Assembly: GCA_963978905.1 (NCBI GenBank)
Contig: OZ022259.1
Coordinates: 52,408,727 to 52,472,726, forward strand
Reading direction: 5' to 3'
Length of the DNA: 64,000 bases
Source of the DNA: Trichostrongylus colubriformis
Lineage: Eukaryota > Nematoda > Chromadorea > Rhabditida > Trichostrongylidae
The notes beneath the pieces were generated by a model that saw only the letters and a list, made by a program, of their open reading frames with translations, was not told the DNA's origin and made no database searches. Positions within the stretch are counted from its first letter, which is position 1; each line of letters opens with the position of its first letter. The position numbers and the translations under genes were made by a program. Below are positions 1-10,189 of the stretch, piece after piece.

Positions 1-2036
1 ATGACATGTACAAAAGATTCTGTCGGATTCTCTACGCTGGCTTTGCCAAATATGTACCTTTTGAGATTATGGGCGTACCGAAATTGAGATATCCAAAACA
101 TATCAGCAACCTAGTGGCCCAGAAAACTCGGCTTTACAGTGTGCTTCAGACCTCCCCACTGTCGTTTTTCCAGTATAGACGAGTTTGCAAGGAGTTAGAC
201 TTCCACTTGAAAAAGTTTCTGGCTTATAATGAAAGAAAGACGGTTACAAAATCACGCAAACAAATGTTCTGTTCTCTCGTAAGAAATAAACTTAAGCCAC
301 AAATGAACATCCCTGTGCTTTATGATGTTACTGGTGGCCAATTGCAAAGTGACAACCAAAAAGCGGAAGCACTTGCCAACTATTTTGCATCAGTCTATAA
401 CCCTTCTGAGACTACGTACGAGGAAGCCTTTGTAAATGGGGGAGGCTACCACTGCGAAGTCACAGTATCACTAGAGGAAGTATATGGAGTTCTGAGGTCG
501 CTCAAAAGTTCTTGTTCATCTCCATTTGATGGCATTCCTCAAATCGTGCTCAAAAAGTGTGCGTATTCTTTACTCAAACCTATTTGGATGATTTTGAACG
601 CTTCTTTGATATTTCGCGAGGTCCCGTCAATCTGGAAAGAATCTCTCGTCACAGCAATTCCTAAAGTATCAAAACCGCATATGATATCGTCTTTCCGTCC
701 TATAAGTATCACTACTCCGATAGTTAAGATCCTAGAAAAGGTATTACGTGATAAACTTCTGAAACAGTTCATCAGGAATAAAGTCATTCCCCCAGAACAA
801 CATGGATTCGTAGCGGGTGCTTCCACGTGTACGGTAATGGCGGATTGTGTATTTGACTGGAATTTGGCTGTAAACAAGGGTGAAGGCATCGATGTCATTT
901 ATTTTGATTTATCGAAAGCTTTCGATAAAGTTTGTCACGGCAAGCTTCTCTTCAAACTAGAGCGACTGGGTATCAGTGGGACCTTACTAGAATGGATTCG
1001 CTCCTACTTGAGTAACAGACACATGTATGTAAGAGTCGGTAACTCGTTTTCAAAGCGCCACTCATGCACCAGTGGTGTCCCTCAAGGTGGTGTACTATCA
1101 CCTCTTCTGTTTTTAGCATACACCTATGACTTACCAGAATGTTTGAAAACACATCCTTCTGTTAGAGTACACATGTATGCTGATGATATAAAGGTATATG
1201 GTGTATACACTGAAGATACTCACGAGCATATCCATGAGGCTCTAACCCGCTCCATCAGTAACATGATGGCGTGGGCTGCAGCCTGGGAGATACCTGTTAA
1301 CCTTAGTAAGACATCGGTGCTTCACATGGGAAACGCCAAAGCAGTCTCATACACATACGAAAATGTAATACTGCACACTTCACAGAGTGTTCAAGACCTC
1401 GGATTCCATATGGACAGGGAGCTGGATTTCGATCAACACATAAGTGCCACTGTACAGAAAGCATTTAGTACTCTATTTGCCATCCTCAGAAACATTCGCT
1501 GCAACGATGTGTCTTTACTAGTGAAACTTTACAAGACCTATGTGATACCAATTCTTGAATATGGATCACAAATTTGGAGTCCCCACACAAAGAAACTTCA
1601 AGCAAAAGTTGAGAAGGTACAACAAACCTTTACTAGAATATTAATGTATCGGTGTTACCCTAATCCAGCTTATCCTGTCCATATGCCCAGTTATAGGGAG
1701 CGTCTAAAATGCCTTGGACTTAAATCTCTACTATACCGTAGGATTTTTAATGATGTCGTATTCTGTTTTAAGCTAGTGAAGGGTGAATTGAACCTCAAGC
1801 CCAGTAAGTACTGGCGGTTTAGACCTTGCAGAGGTCGCGTGCAAAAACTATCGCTGCAATGTCCTACACTGGCAAAAAAACAGCGATCTAAGGTCTTCAA
1901 TTCCCTTCTCTTCCGTGGGGCGAGGTGGCTTCAGTCGTTACCAGCCGATATTGTGGAAGCACAGAGTGTCAGCATCTTTAAAAACAGATTAAGGAAAGTG
2001 GATTTATTGGATGTTCTTGGCATTGAAGACTTCTAA
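1..2036 (+). CDS. LINE reverse transcriptase, C-terminal part of ORF2 (5' end outside window)
   Basis: Open frame of 676 residues from the first ATG at position 6; the frame is also open to the window edge, so the true protein (with an endonuclease domain in this class) probably begins outside. It copies the element's RNA by target-primed reverse transcription. Visible reverse-transcriptase blocks in order: FRPISI near residue 230, DLSKAFDK near 301 (first catalytic Asp), SGVPQGGVLSPLLF near 356, and YADDIK near 391 (catalytic Asp pair). A C-terminal region of about 280 residues follows, as in CR1/jockey-group LINEs. There is no internal stop or frameshift, unlike every other transposase here, so this copy looks young. 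Clade assignment below 'CR1/jockey-like' is not supported by what I can see. Confidence 0.9.
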   Translation, partial: DMYKRFCRILYAGFAKYVPFEIMGVPKLRYPKHISNLVAQKTRLYSVLQTSPLSFFQYRRVCKELDFHLKKFLAYNERKTVTKSRKQMFCSLVRNKLKPQMNIPVLYDVTGGQLQSDNQKAEALANYFASVYNPSETTYEEAFVNGGGYHCEVTVSLEEVYGVLRSLKSSCSSPFDGIPQIVLKKCAYSLLKPIWMILNASLIFREVPSIWKESLVTAIPKVSKPHMISSFRPISITTPIVKILEKVLRDKLLKQFIRNKVIPPEQHGFVAGASTCTVMADCVFDWNLAVNKGEGIDVIYFDLSKAFDKVCHGKLLFKLERLGISGTLLEWIRSYLSNRHMYVRVGNSFSKRHSCTSGVPQGGVLSPLLFLAYTYDLPECLKTHPSVRVHMYADDIKVYGVYTEDTHEHIHEALTRSISNMMAWAAAWEIPVNLSKTSVLHMGNAKAVSYTYENVILHTSQSVQDLGFHMDRELDFDQHISATVQKAFSTLFAILRNIRCNDVSLLVKLYKTYVIPILEYGSQIWSPHTKKLQAKVEKVQQTFTRILMYRCYPNPAYPVHMPSYRERLKCLGLKSLLYRRIFNDVVFCFKLVKGELNLKPSKYWRFRPCRGRVQKLSLQCPTLAKKQRSKVFNSLLFRGARWLQSLPADIVEAQSVSIFKNRLRKVDLLDVLGIEDF

Positions 2037-2742
2037 AAGTATCTTAAAATGTATATTTTACTTACAGTGGAGGCGAGCTGGTATGCACTTTTACAGCTAC
2101 TCGTATTTTCGCTAATCGGTGGAGGATACGTCGCGATATGTTTTGATAATTTCTTTTCTTCCAATGTTTTTTTTTTCTTACATCTTTCTGTTATTGTTTG
2201 ATTTCTAACTAATGATATTCCCTTTTCGTGTTTGATCCCCTTGTTTATGCGCTTTGTGGTAGGAGTGTTGGTCTAAAGTAACCAGTGAGGTATTAGGGAT
2301 TAAGACTACTTTCATAACGATTAACCGGAACATATGACCACTTCATCAAGCAGAAAGAGAAATCTTATCTGGCGGGTCTGAAGCTGAATTGTCAGGGATA
2401 GGGAATACCTGGCAACCGAAAATTCAGTTTCCGATTCTCTACTACTTTGTTCTATCTTTGAGTGGCGTTTTCCCTAGCGCCATCCGCCTGATTTGCTTGC
2501 TCGACAGCTCTATGGACCTTAAAGCACTTTAAACGAGCTAGCTACTATATAATTACTTGAGTGGTCCTGTCTTCTCCTGATTATCTCGGAAAATAGACTA
2601 CACTTCTATGTATACTCTCCCTGGTTGTTACTATAGACCGCACTGTGCTCATAAGTCTGTTTTACGTTCTGTGATTTCCGAGCCAATTGTAAAAGCGCAC
2701 CTACGCGTGCAATAAATAAATAAATAAATAAATAAATAAATT
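1..2742 (+). mobile_element. Non-LTR retrotransposon (CR1/jockey-like LINE), 3' portion
   Basis: The RT frame stops at 2036. About 670 bases of AT-rich 3' untranslated sequence without further coding signs follow, ending in a tetranucleotide tail of AAAT/ATAA repeats at about 2711-2742. Directly after the tail the sequence enters the middle of a mariner transposase, which suggests the LINE landed inside an older mariner. The 5' half of both elements is outside the window. Confidence 0.85.
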
Positions 2743-3010
2743 CACCCGGGACACCTTGGCGACGCTAGGCTGGGAAGTGCTACCACATCCTCCATATAGC
2801 CCCGACCTCGCACCGTCTGACTACCAGCTGTTCGCCCCTCTACAGAACTTCCTAAAGGGGAAACAGCTCAAAAAGCAGCGCGACATCGAGATGGAGGTCG
2901 AGCGTTTCTTCGCGAGGCAGTCTCAACAGTTCTGGGCGGATGGGATTGGCAAACTTCCGGATAGATGACAGAAGGTGATAGATAGTAATGGTGAATATCT
3001 TGTTAGCTGA
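2743..3010 (+). pseudogene. Mariner transposase, C-terminal fragment with nonsense change
   Basis: The frame shows TLGWEVLPHPPYSPDLAPSD, the mariner signature around the third catalytic Asp (DD34D family), then the usual C-terminus rich in aromatic and basic residues. After KLPDR a TGA stands where the family has Trp, and the frame resumes as QKVIDSNGEY to a final stop at 3008-3010. The N-terminal two thirds are missing at the junction with the LINE tail. It cannot encode an active enzyme. Confidence 0.85.
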
Positions 3011-3085
3011 AATGTGTTTATGTTGTAAAGAAATAAATTTGAAAAAAAGTGGTCGGGGTGTTCCGGAACTTTCGGGACAACCTAA
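2743..3085 (+). mobile_element. Mariner element, 3' end with terminal repeat
   Basis: The transposase fragment is followed by about 50 bases of 3' flank and a right terminus ending TTTCGGGACAACCTAAT, the inverse of the TTAGGTTG-type mariner end. The same class of end is seen in the palindromic mariner at 22311-23017. The left terminus is absent (outside the window or lost). Confidence 0.75.
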
Positions 3086-3334
3086 TAGAAATGGGCATTG
3101 ATTAGGTGAGCGCGGATCAAACCCCATCGCGACGCGCGGCGTACCGTGCGATGCGTACGAGCTAAGGAGACCAAAGCTAGGTCCTAAGGCGATCATTTGT
3201 CCTGCGCCTTGTTTCGTGCTCCATTGTTTCAGAGCCGAACTACATACCGCGCCCCTACCTTGCATCCATCGCATCGCACACCGAACCCCACGACGAGAGT
3301 TTCGTGTCCTAATGGAACATATTCATGTAGGTAT

Positions 3335-3725
3335 GTGAGATAAGGGGGAGGGGTGTGGCCTTATGTCAAATTTTCGCGCGGCGAGCGCTTCACGTGTGAA
3401 TGCGTACATTGAGCCACTCCCTTCATCGTCTTACGCCCCAAGTTAATAATTCATTGATTAGGATGGTTATCATGTTATGTTGATGTTTCATTTACTTTTT
3501 ATGTTATTGTCTTTTCGGGTACGAAATTGTTGTTTTCATAGTGATGAGATAAATAGCCATTTCTTTGAAGGACCTCCATGGTAACAGCCCCTCACGTCCT
3601 GAGTGGAATTCTAATCGACCGCGGCAAGTCGTGCCGGCGACGCCGCGAGTGCGACAGCGCAAAGCGAGAATTTGACATAAGGCTACACGCCCTAGAGGGG
3701 AGTGGGATGTACGAGCAAAGGAAAT
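3335..3725. repeat. Short foldback repeat
   Basis: GTGTGGCCTTATGTCAAATT at about 3354-3373 is mirrored by a near-perfect inverse complement at about 3668-3692 (AATTTGACATAAGGCTACAC). Flanking bases pair less well, giving arms of about 70 bases around a loop of about 250 bases. No coding sequence is visible inside. Confidence 0.5.
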
Positions 3726-4046
3726 CATACTAATAAGAGGGGACAGCCTGTAGTATGTGGAGAAGTAACATGTTTTTACACGTCAATAACCTACCAACTG
3801 CCTAGAAATACATGTATGCTCTCCTGAAGCCAGGGCTACTATTCAACATTCATGTCAAAGCATGTTATAGTTCAAGTGGCACCCCACTCCCTCAATAGAG
3901 CAAAGCGGCAAGAACAATAATGAGGATATCTTACTGGCAATCGCCAGTGATGAAATGCACAATCAGCTAATCCCTCTATACTTCACCTATACAGAATCGT
4001 AGATAAAGAGAGCTTAGAATAAGTCCATTTTCTGATTCAATTCCAG

Positions 4047-6574
4047 ATTCGCTGCAGTAATAATGCTCTTTATCGTGTGTCACCGAGTGCTATGTTCATC
4101 GATGCGGGACAATGCCAAAACCTCGTTGTCATAAGACAAGCTGGTGGGAATCGCATGATATTATTCTTTGAAGCACTGAAAGCCGCCGAGAGGAGTAAGG
4201 AGAAAGTGAGGACTGGGTTGTGTCCCTTTGTGTCAGGATGCCGCACTGCGGCATGTCGGGGAGACGGTCGTTTGGCGCGGCCCCTTGCAGCTAATTTGCC
4301 AATGGGGCACATGAGCCGTAGTTGCCACCTCAGTGCCGACCATTCAACGCATCTTGTGCGTCGGGCAACTCGTCCATAGCACCGAACCCTCATAACTTGC
4401 GTGAGTGATAATCACCACATAAAGGACCTTATTAAAGGAGCACTGCAAATTGCTGGGAGGAAGCTCGTATCAGGACTTCTAAATGATTGTAATACAGCTA
4501 CCCCGAAGTGAACAAGCAGTGTTTCCATTGTTGAAAATGTAATGAAGACAAAAGAAGCCGAAACGGTAAAAAATTGCCAAGTTCCTCGCTTAGTTCTCCA
4601 GTGTAATGAAATGAGGTTTGTAAAATTCAGTAATTGGCAGTATTTGTTTAACGAAGTGTTTTGTATGGCAATTATCAACTATGACATCTGAGGATTCGGT
4701 GATGTGGACGAGTTATCCATCGCAGAAGATCCGTCGAATGGTCGGCGATAGGGTGGCAGCAACGGCCCATAGGCCCCATTGGCAAATCCGCTGCAGGGGG
4801 CCGCGCCAAACGACATACACCCCGGCATGTCGCAAGCGAAGCAATGCGGATGAGCTAAAAGCTCCATGTTGTTGGGTCCTGAAGCGGTTGGAAGGCAACT
4901 GCGTATCGCACCCGTAGCATTACGTTGCAATCGTTCTGAGACCCGACTACCGCGACGCGTATAGCTCGCACACACTGTGTCGCACGCCGCTCGTCGTCGT
5001 GCGGCGTCCTGATGTAATGGTACACACCCTGAGGACTGGAATTACACGTCCTTTGGAAGTAAACCTTCCTCTCCAGAAGATGTGATGTGCAGAGATTCCC
5101 GCATCGCAAAAACGCGGCATAAGGTCTTATGACGGTCCCGCAGCACACGTATCGTGCTGCAGCTCATCAGTTGGGCGAGGGCAGGACAACGATCGCGGCC
5201 GGTTGATTCAGCCTCTGGTCAGTCTGCAGTCTACCCCGGCTAGTAACGCAGAGAGGTGCGGGGGAAATGGCGGATTTCCCGCTTTATATTTCTCGGGTTT
5301 TTCACAATTTTAGTTCGTTCCTTTTCTACTGTCACATTGCTTAGCACCGCTACTTCCCTATTCCAAAATCCGCCAAATATGCCACTCCCGGTGTTTTTAA
5401 AGGCACTGGGACGTGGGAAGATGCAAAAAAGGAAGCGTATTTCGAAACACTGTCCTTTGTAAATGAACATTCGAGCTTGGAAAAGATAATGTGTAGAAAA
5501 AATCGCGTTGGAAAAGCGTAAGGTGGAGCGAGAAAAGCAGACTGGGCGCAGAATGCTTGGCGCCTCTTCGAGCGCCCTCCAAGGGTGCATTCGACCGCGA
5601 ACAGTATGCTTAGGCACAGTTTTGTCATGCTGAACAAGCGAATCGTAGTCACTTCCTTTGAAAACATTTGTCATTACTATTATACTTTATCGATCGAATG
5701 CGAAATTCTATTTACAGGCCCCGCTCGTTCTGATAAACTGATCCTGCAGTTTTTGCCATGTGGAAAGGAGGTGGAAGACTGCAAGGAATTCTTCAAGCAA
5801 GCAGACAAGGACGGTGCCAAACCCGAAACTCTTCGTATTTCACTAAAAGTACGTAGAAAATTCCGACTACTCTAATCAATTTCTCTAATCTGAAATACTC
5901 CGAAAAGAAAAGACGTTGGCTGTCTCGCTACCGGGGGCAAGGGATAAATTATGGGTATAAGAAGCTCTGGCAGAGTTCGTGAGAATTGCGGGACGGGGAC
6001 GGTAACGCTAGAACAGAATTTCGCACCGCGGCGTGTTACCTGCCAGTTACAGCTACTACCGCACGTGATTGCGCCCTAAGGGGAACGCTTGAAATACGAC
6101 GCAAGGCGAGATGATCGCTTTGGGAACCAACTACACATCGCGCCTCTAACTCGCACGCATCGCGTGGCACGCCGGGGTTTGAAATCCTGTCTTGACGATG
6201 CGCACCCGCGAAACGACTGGGGAACGTTACAAGAAGTGGTGATAATATTTTTTTAAAAAAAAGCAAGAATAGAAATGAGAAGTTTGGAGACGTGAAAAAA
6301 GGTGATGGCGAAACGCACTGACCGGATCGGTAGGAAAAGAGAAAGTAAAAAAGGTTGAAAGCTTGTAGGAACCCGCCCCACTCTAAGACCTAGATCGTAG
6401 GAGATATATTGAAAGGAACACGTGAGAATAACGATAATTGTCAATGAAAATTATACGAATAAACAGATAAAGAAATAAATATAAAAGTATTGAATTATAT
6501 CATTGCAGATGGTTGGTGATCAAGGATATCGTGTGATTCCTTCACGTGAAGTGACAGATGATGCGATCTCCTGA
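4047..6574 (+). CDS. MSP-domain (major sperm protein-like) gene, last three exons
   Basis: Exons: 4047-4143, 5718-5848 and 6509-6574 (stop TGA 6572-6574). Acceptors are TTCCAG, TTTACAG and TTGCAG; donors are GTGGGA and GTACGT; phases 1 and 0 join cleanly. The joined frame reads IRCSNNALYRVSPSAMFIDA, then a QAGPARSDKLILQF junction. This is the classic MSP core pattern (YRV.P...F.D.G, then R.AGP...DKL..QF) of nematode MSP and small sperm-specific MSP-domain proteins, immunoglobulin-like cytoplasmic proteins used in sperm motility or as membrane-contact adaptors. About 97 residues are seen. The first exon, carrying the N-terminal strand and the (T/S)HKL-type segment, was not found upstream and may be displaced or lost. 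Intron 1 is full of repeats. It could be a pseudogene, but the three exons have no internal defect. Confidence 0.65.
4230..4860. repeat. Foldback element in MSP-gene intron 1
   Basis: Bases about 4240-4385 are the inverse complement of about 4695-4855. GTTTGGCGCGGCCCCTTGCA near 4270 pairs with TGCAGGGGGCCGCGCCAAAC near 4790, and GCCGACCATTC near 4336 pairs with GAATGGTCGGC near 4737. The loop of about 300 bases (4386-4694) is AT-rich with no recognisable gene. GC-rich arms against an AT-rich background mark it as an insertion. Confidence 0.7.
5200..5425. repeat. Dispersed repeat, copy 1 (second copy in VPS41 intron)
   Basis: This segment aligns by eye with 55690-55920. Shared strings include CCCGCTTTATATTTC versus CCCCGTTTTATTTC, and TTTCTACTGT, CTACTTC and CCGGCTAGT in the same order. 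Both copies lie in introns of unrelated genes, so it is a dispersed repeat. A 144-codon minus-strand frame over this copy is not shared with the second copy. Confidence 0.55.
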
Positions 6575-6928
6575 TGTCGAAAATGCGATACCATCGACAG
6601 CATTCATTTACAATTACAAATAATTTGTAAAAATCCATATTGTAAATTTTAGAGTGAAATTTCTAAGAGATGTCTTTGTTTTTGTTGGTACGCTTTATCG
6701 ATCAACCACTTTTATTTTCCGTTCTCAATCGATCTCAATCGATTATTATTCGCAGCAGTATGGAAAACATAATGGGTCGTTTAAATGAGATGTTGGGTTC
6801 AGAGGACCGCTTCACAGGGAGGTCGCATGCAGTTACCCAAATTATAATTTACGAGTTATGTATGATTTGCATGGCCGGAACGAGACTACGTGTAGAATTA
6901 CACACGATTCAACGCATAGAAGTGTGTC

Positions 6929-7394
6929 TTAAAGGCACACCACGCGATAATCAGATTGGTGGCCTACTTTCATGGGGCAGGTGGGTCCTAACTGCTCAGA
7001 CTGCACCCTTGCTGCGGCTGCACGGTGCACCCTGACGGTGTTGTGTCTGCTTGAACACAACCAGGGCACGCCCACCCAACCAAATCACATTTGGTCCCAA
7101 ACGAACAATTTTCCAACGTATAAGCTGCCTTCATCATCGAAATGGCTGTTTCATTGGATTATCTTCTCGTATCGCAACTTTCCTTCTCCATGTGAGCGCT
7201 GCGCTGAGAATCTGTTCGTGTTAGGCCAGGAGCGATTTGGGTGGGTGGGCGTGGCTTGGTTTTGTCCAAACACGAACAACATCGTGAGGGTGCACCGTGC
7301 AGACGCAGCAAGGGTGCAGACAGAGCAGTTATCTTGGGCCCTTGCCCCAAGAAAGTAAACCACTCATCTGATTATCGCTTGATGTGCTTTTAAG
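6929..7394. mobile_element. Foldback MITE, family A copy 1
   Basis: Left end TAAAGGCACACCACGCGATA and right end ending CGCTTGATGTGCTTTTAAG are inverse partners. Subterminal CGATAATCAGAT is mirrored by ATCTGATTATCG, and inner arms carry GTGCACCCT-type blocks in opposite orientation. It is 465 bases, with no transposase. The same end type is seen at 21471-21785 and 60713-61040, defining a small family of non-autonomous hairpin elements. Confidence 0.7.
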
Positions 7395-7699
7395 GAGCAA
7401 ATATCGCAACGCAGCAAGCGACGCGATACATGCGAGCCAGGAGCATCGCCTTTATTCACTTTCGTCCTGAAGTGATCACCAAGTCTCATCCCTTATTTCA
7501 TTCCATCCCTCAAATTCCATATCCTATCCTAACGATACCCACGCCAGCGCACGGCAAAGCTGTAGGACACACCAATTAATAGAACTTCTTTCAGCCGTTA
7601 GTAACCACAATCAATCTTGCTTAGGAGAGTTTTTGGTAAGAGGGCGCATTTGACGATTTCGACAAGGGGTCGTATTGTGGCTTGGGAAGGGCTTAGGTA
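7395..7699. other. No gene seen
   Basis: About 300 bases of ordinary AT-rich sequence between two MITEs. I see no exon, RNA gene or repeat. Confidence 0.5.
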
Positions 7700-8198
7700 C
7701 AGTAGCGGTCAAAAATATATGCGGTTTGGGATTTTGACCATAACTTTGTTCGGTGTTTGCATATCTCCCTCATTTTTTTTGTGTTTTGAAGGCAACTGTT
7801 ACTCAATGAAATAAAGTATCTCAGCCGAGTAGGATGCAGTGTGAAGGTTGAAAAAATTATTTAACTGAAACCACTGAAAATGGTCAACTCCGTGCTTCAG
7901 TGCTGTTAGGATTTGAAATAGCGTGCAACAAGGTCCCAGCCTCATTCCGTAATATTTTCTGCCCACCTGCCCGTTTCGATGAGTTATAAGCTTTTTATGG
8001 CCAATTGAATTTTTGAAAAGGTTTGGTATTTTTAGAGTTTTTAGTTAAGTAAATTTTCCGATCTCAACACTACACCCTACTTTGCTTCACTGAGTACCAG
8101 TTGCCTTCAAAAAACAAAAAAAAATTGAATAAGAAATGTAAACTTCGACCAAAGTTATATTTAGAATCCAAAACCGCATATATTTTTGACCGCTACTG
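7700..8198. mobile_element. Tc1/mariner-type MITE with TA target duplication
   Basis: The left end CAGTAGCGGTCAAAAATATA is matched by the inverted right end TATATTTTTGACCGCTACTG, each directly flanked by TA. It is 499 bases, with no transposase. The ends resemble the MITE at 20654-21162 (CAGTAGCGCTCAAAAG), so the two are relatives. Confidence 0.8.
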
Positions 8199-9093
8199 TA
8201 TCTGATGATATCTGTCGTTGTTTTCTGTCTGACTAGCGGAGTAAGTATTATTAGGACAGGACTTCCTGCGTGTCGCGCGGTGCGGTACAATGGGCTAGGG
8301 ACATGTAGTTTCTTCCTGGAGCGATCATAAGCCCTACACTTTCTTTTAGGCTTTAGGCGTGGAACACAGAACTGCTTCAAGGCACAACTACACACGCACG
8401 CCGCACGCTGCACGCTGCACTGCAAAATCCTTTGCCGATGCACACCAGAGTCAGGCATTGCGTAAAGGGAAGCTCTGAAAAATAAGATCCCCATCCGAAC
8501 CCAATAAACCTATCGGTGATTGGTGACACTATATGCGCAGTAGGTGTGCTGCTAAAAAGTGTTTGCAAATGTAATTGATCGATAAGCACATTTTGTATCA
8601 TTTTGTACTTTTGTTGGTGGTATTACACCATATAACTTGAAAACATGACTCCCATTATCGATAGAATATAATATCCAACAAAGTAGAGAGAAATGAGCGC
8701 GATAAGGGCGAATGGAATCGATAATTCGGCAGAGTTGGGCTGTGTAAAAAAAATCACTACCGCCATCACCAAAGACTCCCAGAGAATCGATGGTGATCTG
8801 CAGATCCAATGAAATTTTCTAATTTTGTCGGCATTTTTAACTCCTCACCCACGTTGCCTGTTCGAAACTAGAATAAATCACGCAGATAGAGTTAGCGTAT
8901 GAATATCCAACGTGACTATCCAGAGCTCTGGCTCCTTAAAAGACACCCTACTGGAACTCCTCTGCTTTGATGCGGACGATCATCCAACAAACTGATCATT
9001 CAGTCGATGCGTCCCGAAAAAAAAAAGATTTCGCGTTCGAGGGATCGGCAAGAAAATGGCGGACACTCAAATTCGGAGCAATGTGAGCATTAA
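8199..9093. other. Unit-specific non-coding sequence
   Basis: Conserved with 25093-25900 in unit 2 but without a conserved reading frame; both strands collect stops and frame-changing gaps between copies. No RNA gene is recognised. Confidence 0.5.
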
Positions 9094-9538
9094 AGGAATC
9101 GTCCACGGAAAATGAGTTTTTGTGTTACCCATATGTTTATGTTGTATTTGCCTAATGTTGGCCTCATGCAAAATTTCACGCGAAAAAATGTGAATCTGGC
9201 TGAGATACACAAAGGCCCCGCCCACTGGGACCCACAAAGTGCGGTCCCAGTGGGCGGGGCCTCCGTGTAAAAGCCTCGTCCCGTCTTTCGCCGCCGTTGG
9301 GAACGGAGAGTAGGACTGTTTACGTAACCTTCTGTTCCTACAGTGCGTCTCCGACCACGGCGGACTACGAGACGAGGCTTTTACACGGAGGCCCCGCCCA
9401 CTGGGACCGCACTTCGTGGTGCTCTATCTCAGTCAGATTCACATTTTTTCGCTTGAAATTTTGCATGAGGCCAACATTAGGCAAATACAACATAAATACA
9501 CGGGTAACACAAAAACTCATTTTCCGTGGACGATTCCT
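9094..9538. mobile_element. TTAA-flanked hairpin MITE, family B copy 1
   Basis: It lies between two TTAA tetranucleotides. Left end AGGAATCGTCCACGGAAAAT is the inverse of the right end. The arms run nearly to the centre, so the element folds into one long hairpin of about 220 base pairs. TTAA duplication is typical of piggyBac-like transposition, but no transposase is present here. Other copies are at 29103, 29874, 43141 and 46339. Confidence 0.85.
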
Positions 9539-10189
9539 TTAAGCCACAGGAATCCTTGAGACCTCGCTCGCGTCATAATACGCCGTGCACTCGTCTTTCA
9601 AGGGTAAAACAAGCAAGAGATGTACACAAGTCAACACGTCTACGGCTTACTTCGCTGTTAGGACGGATTTGTTAGTTCAGTTGAGAGGTTTTTGCAGGTA
9701 TCTTTTTTGAACCCAAGATTTCAAATGTCTTTGAAGAGGCGGCTCGCGATGAAATGTGACCACTATTGCCCTTAACACTTGAAGGAGAGGATCTGATTCA
9801 CTCATCAGAAAGGAAAATGCATGAAGAGCCCTAGCATAGTCCTTGTACGAGTGCTGCAGCCCAGAAATGAGAGTTTGCTTAGTGGTATGATCTGAATCTC
9901 AATATTACCGAGTATTTTGCACCGTAGCGTGGCAAGTGCAGCGCTACTATGTGCGATCCATGGGCGCCGCAGTCCTAAAGCAATTATATGGCAACTATAT
10001 ACGGCGCCCTTAGCGCATTACCGTATATTCGCTTCAGGAACCAAAAAAAGCGGGGCCCCTATCGGACACGCATCGCATGCCGCTGCGCGAAAATGTAACG
10101 TAAGGGTACACATCCCATTTCGTAAAATTGAGCCTTTGAAATTGATCTCACTGACCCCCTAACTCGAAACCACGTGTGATAAAAATGCC

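Noticed and set aside
539..898. 119-codon minus-strand frame inside the LINE
   Set aside because: Exact antisense shadow of the reverse-transcriptase frame, with no motif.
5240..5674. 144-codon minus-strand frame in the MSP-gene intron
   Set aside because: Lies over a dispersed repeat and is not preserved in the second copy at 55690; no domain.
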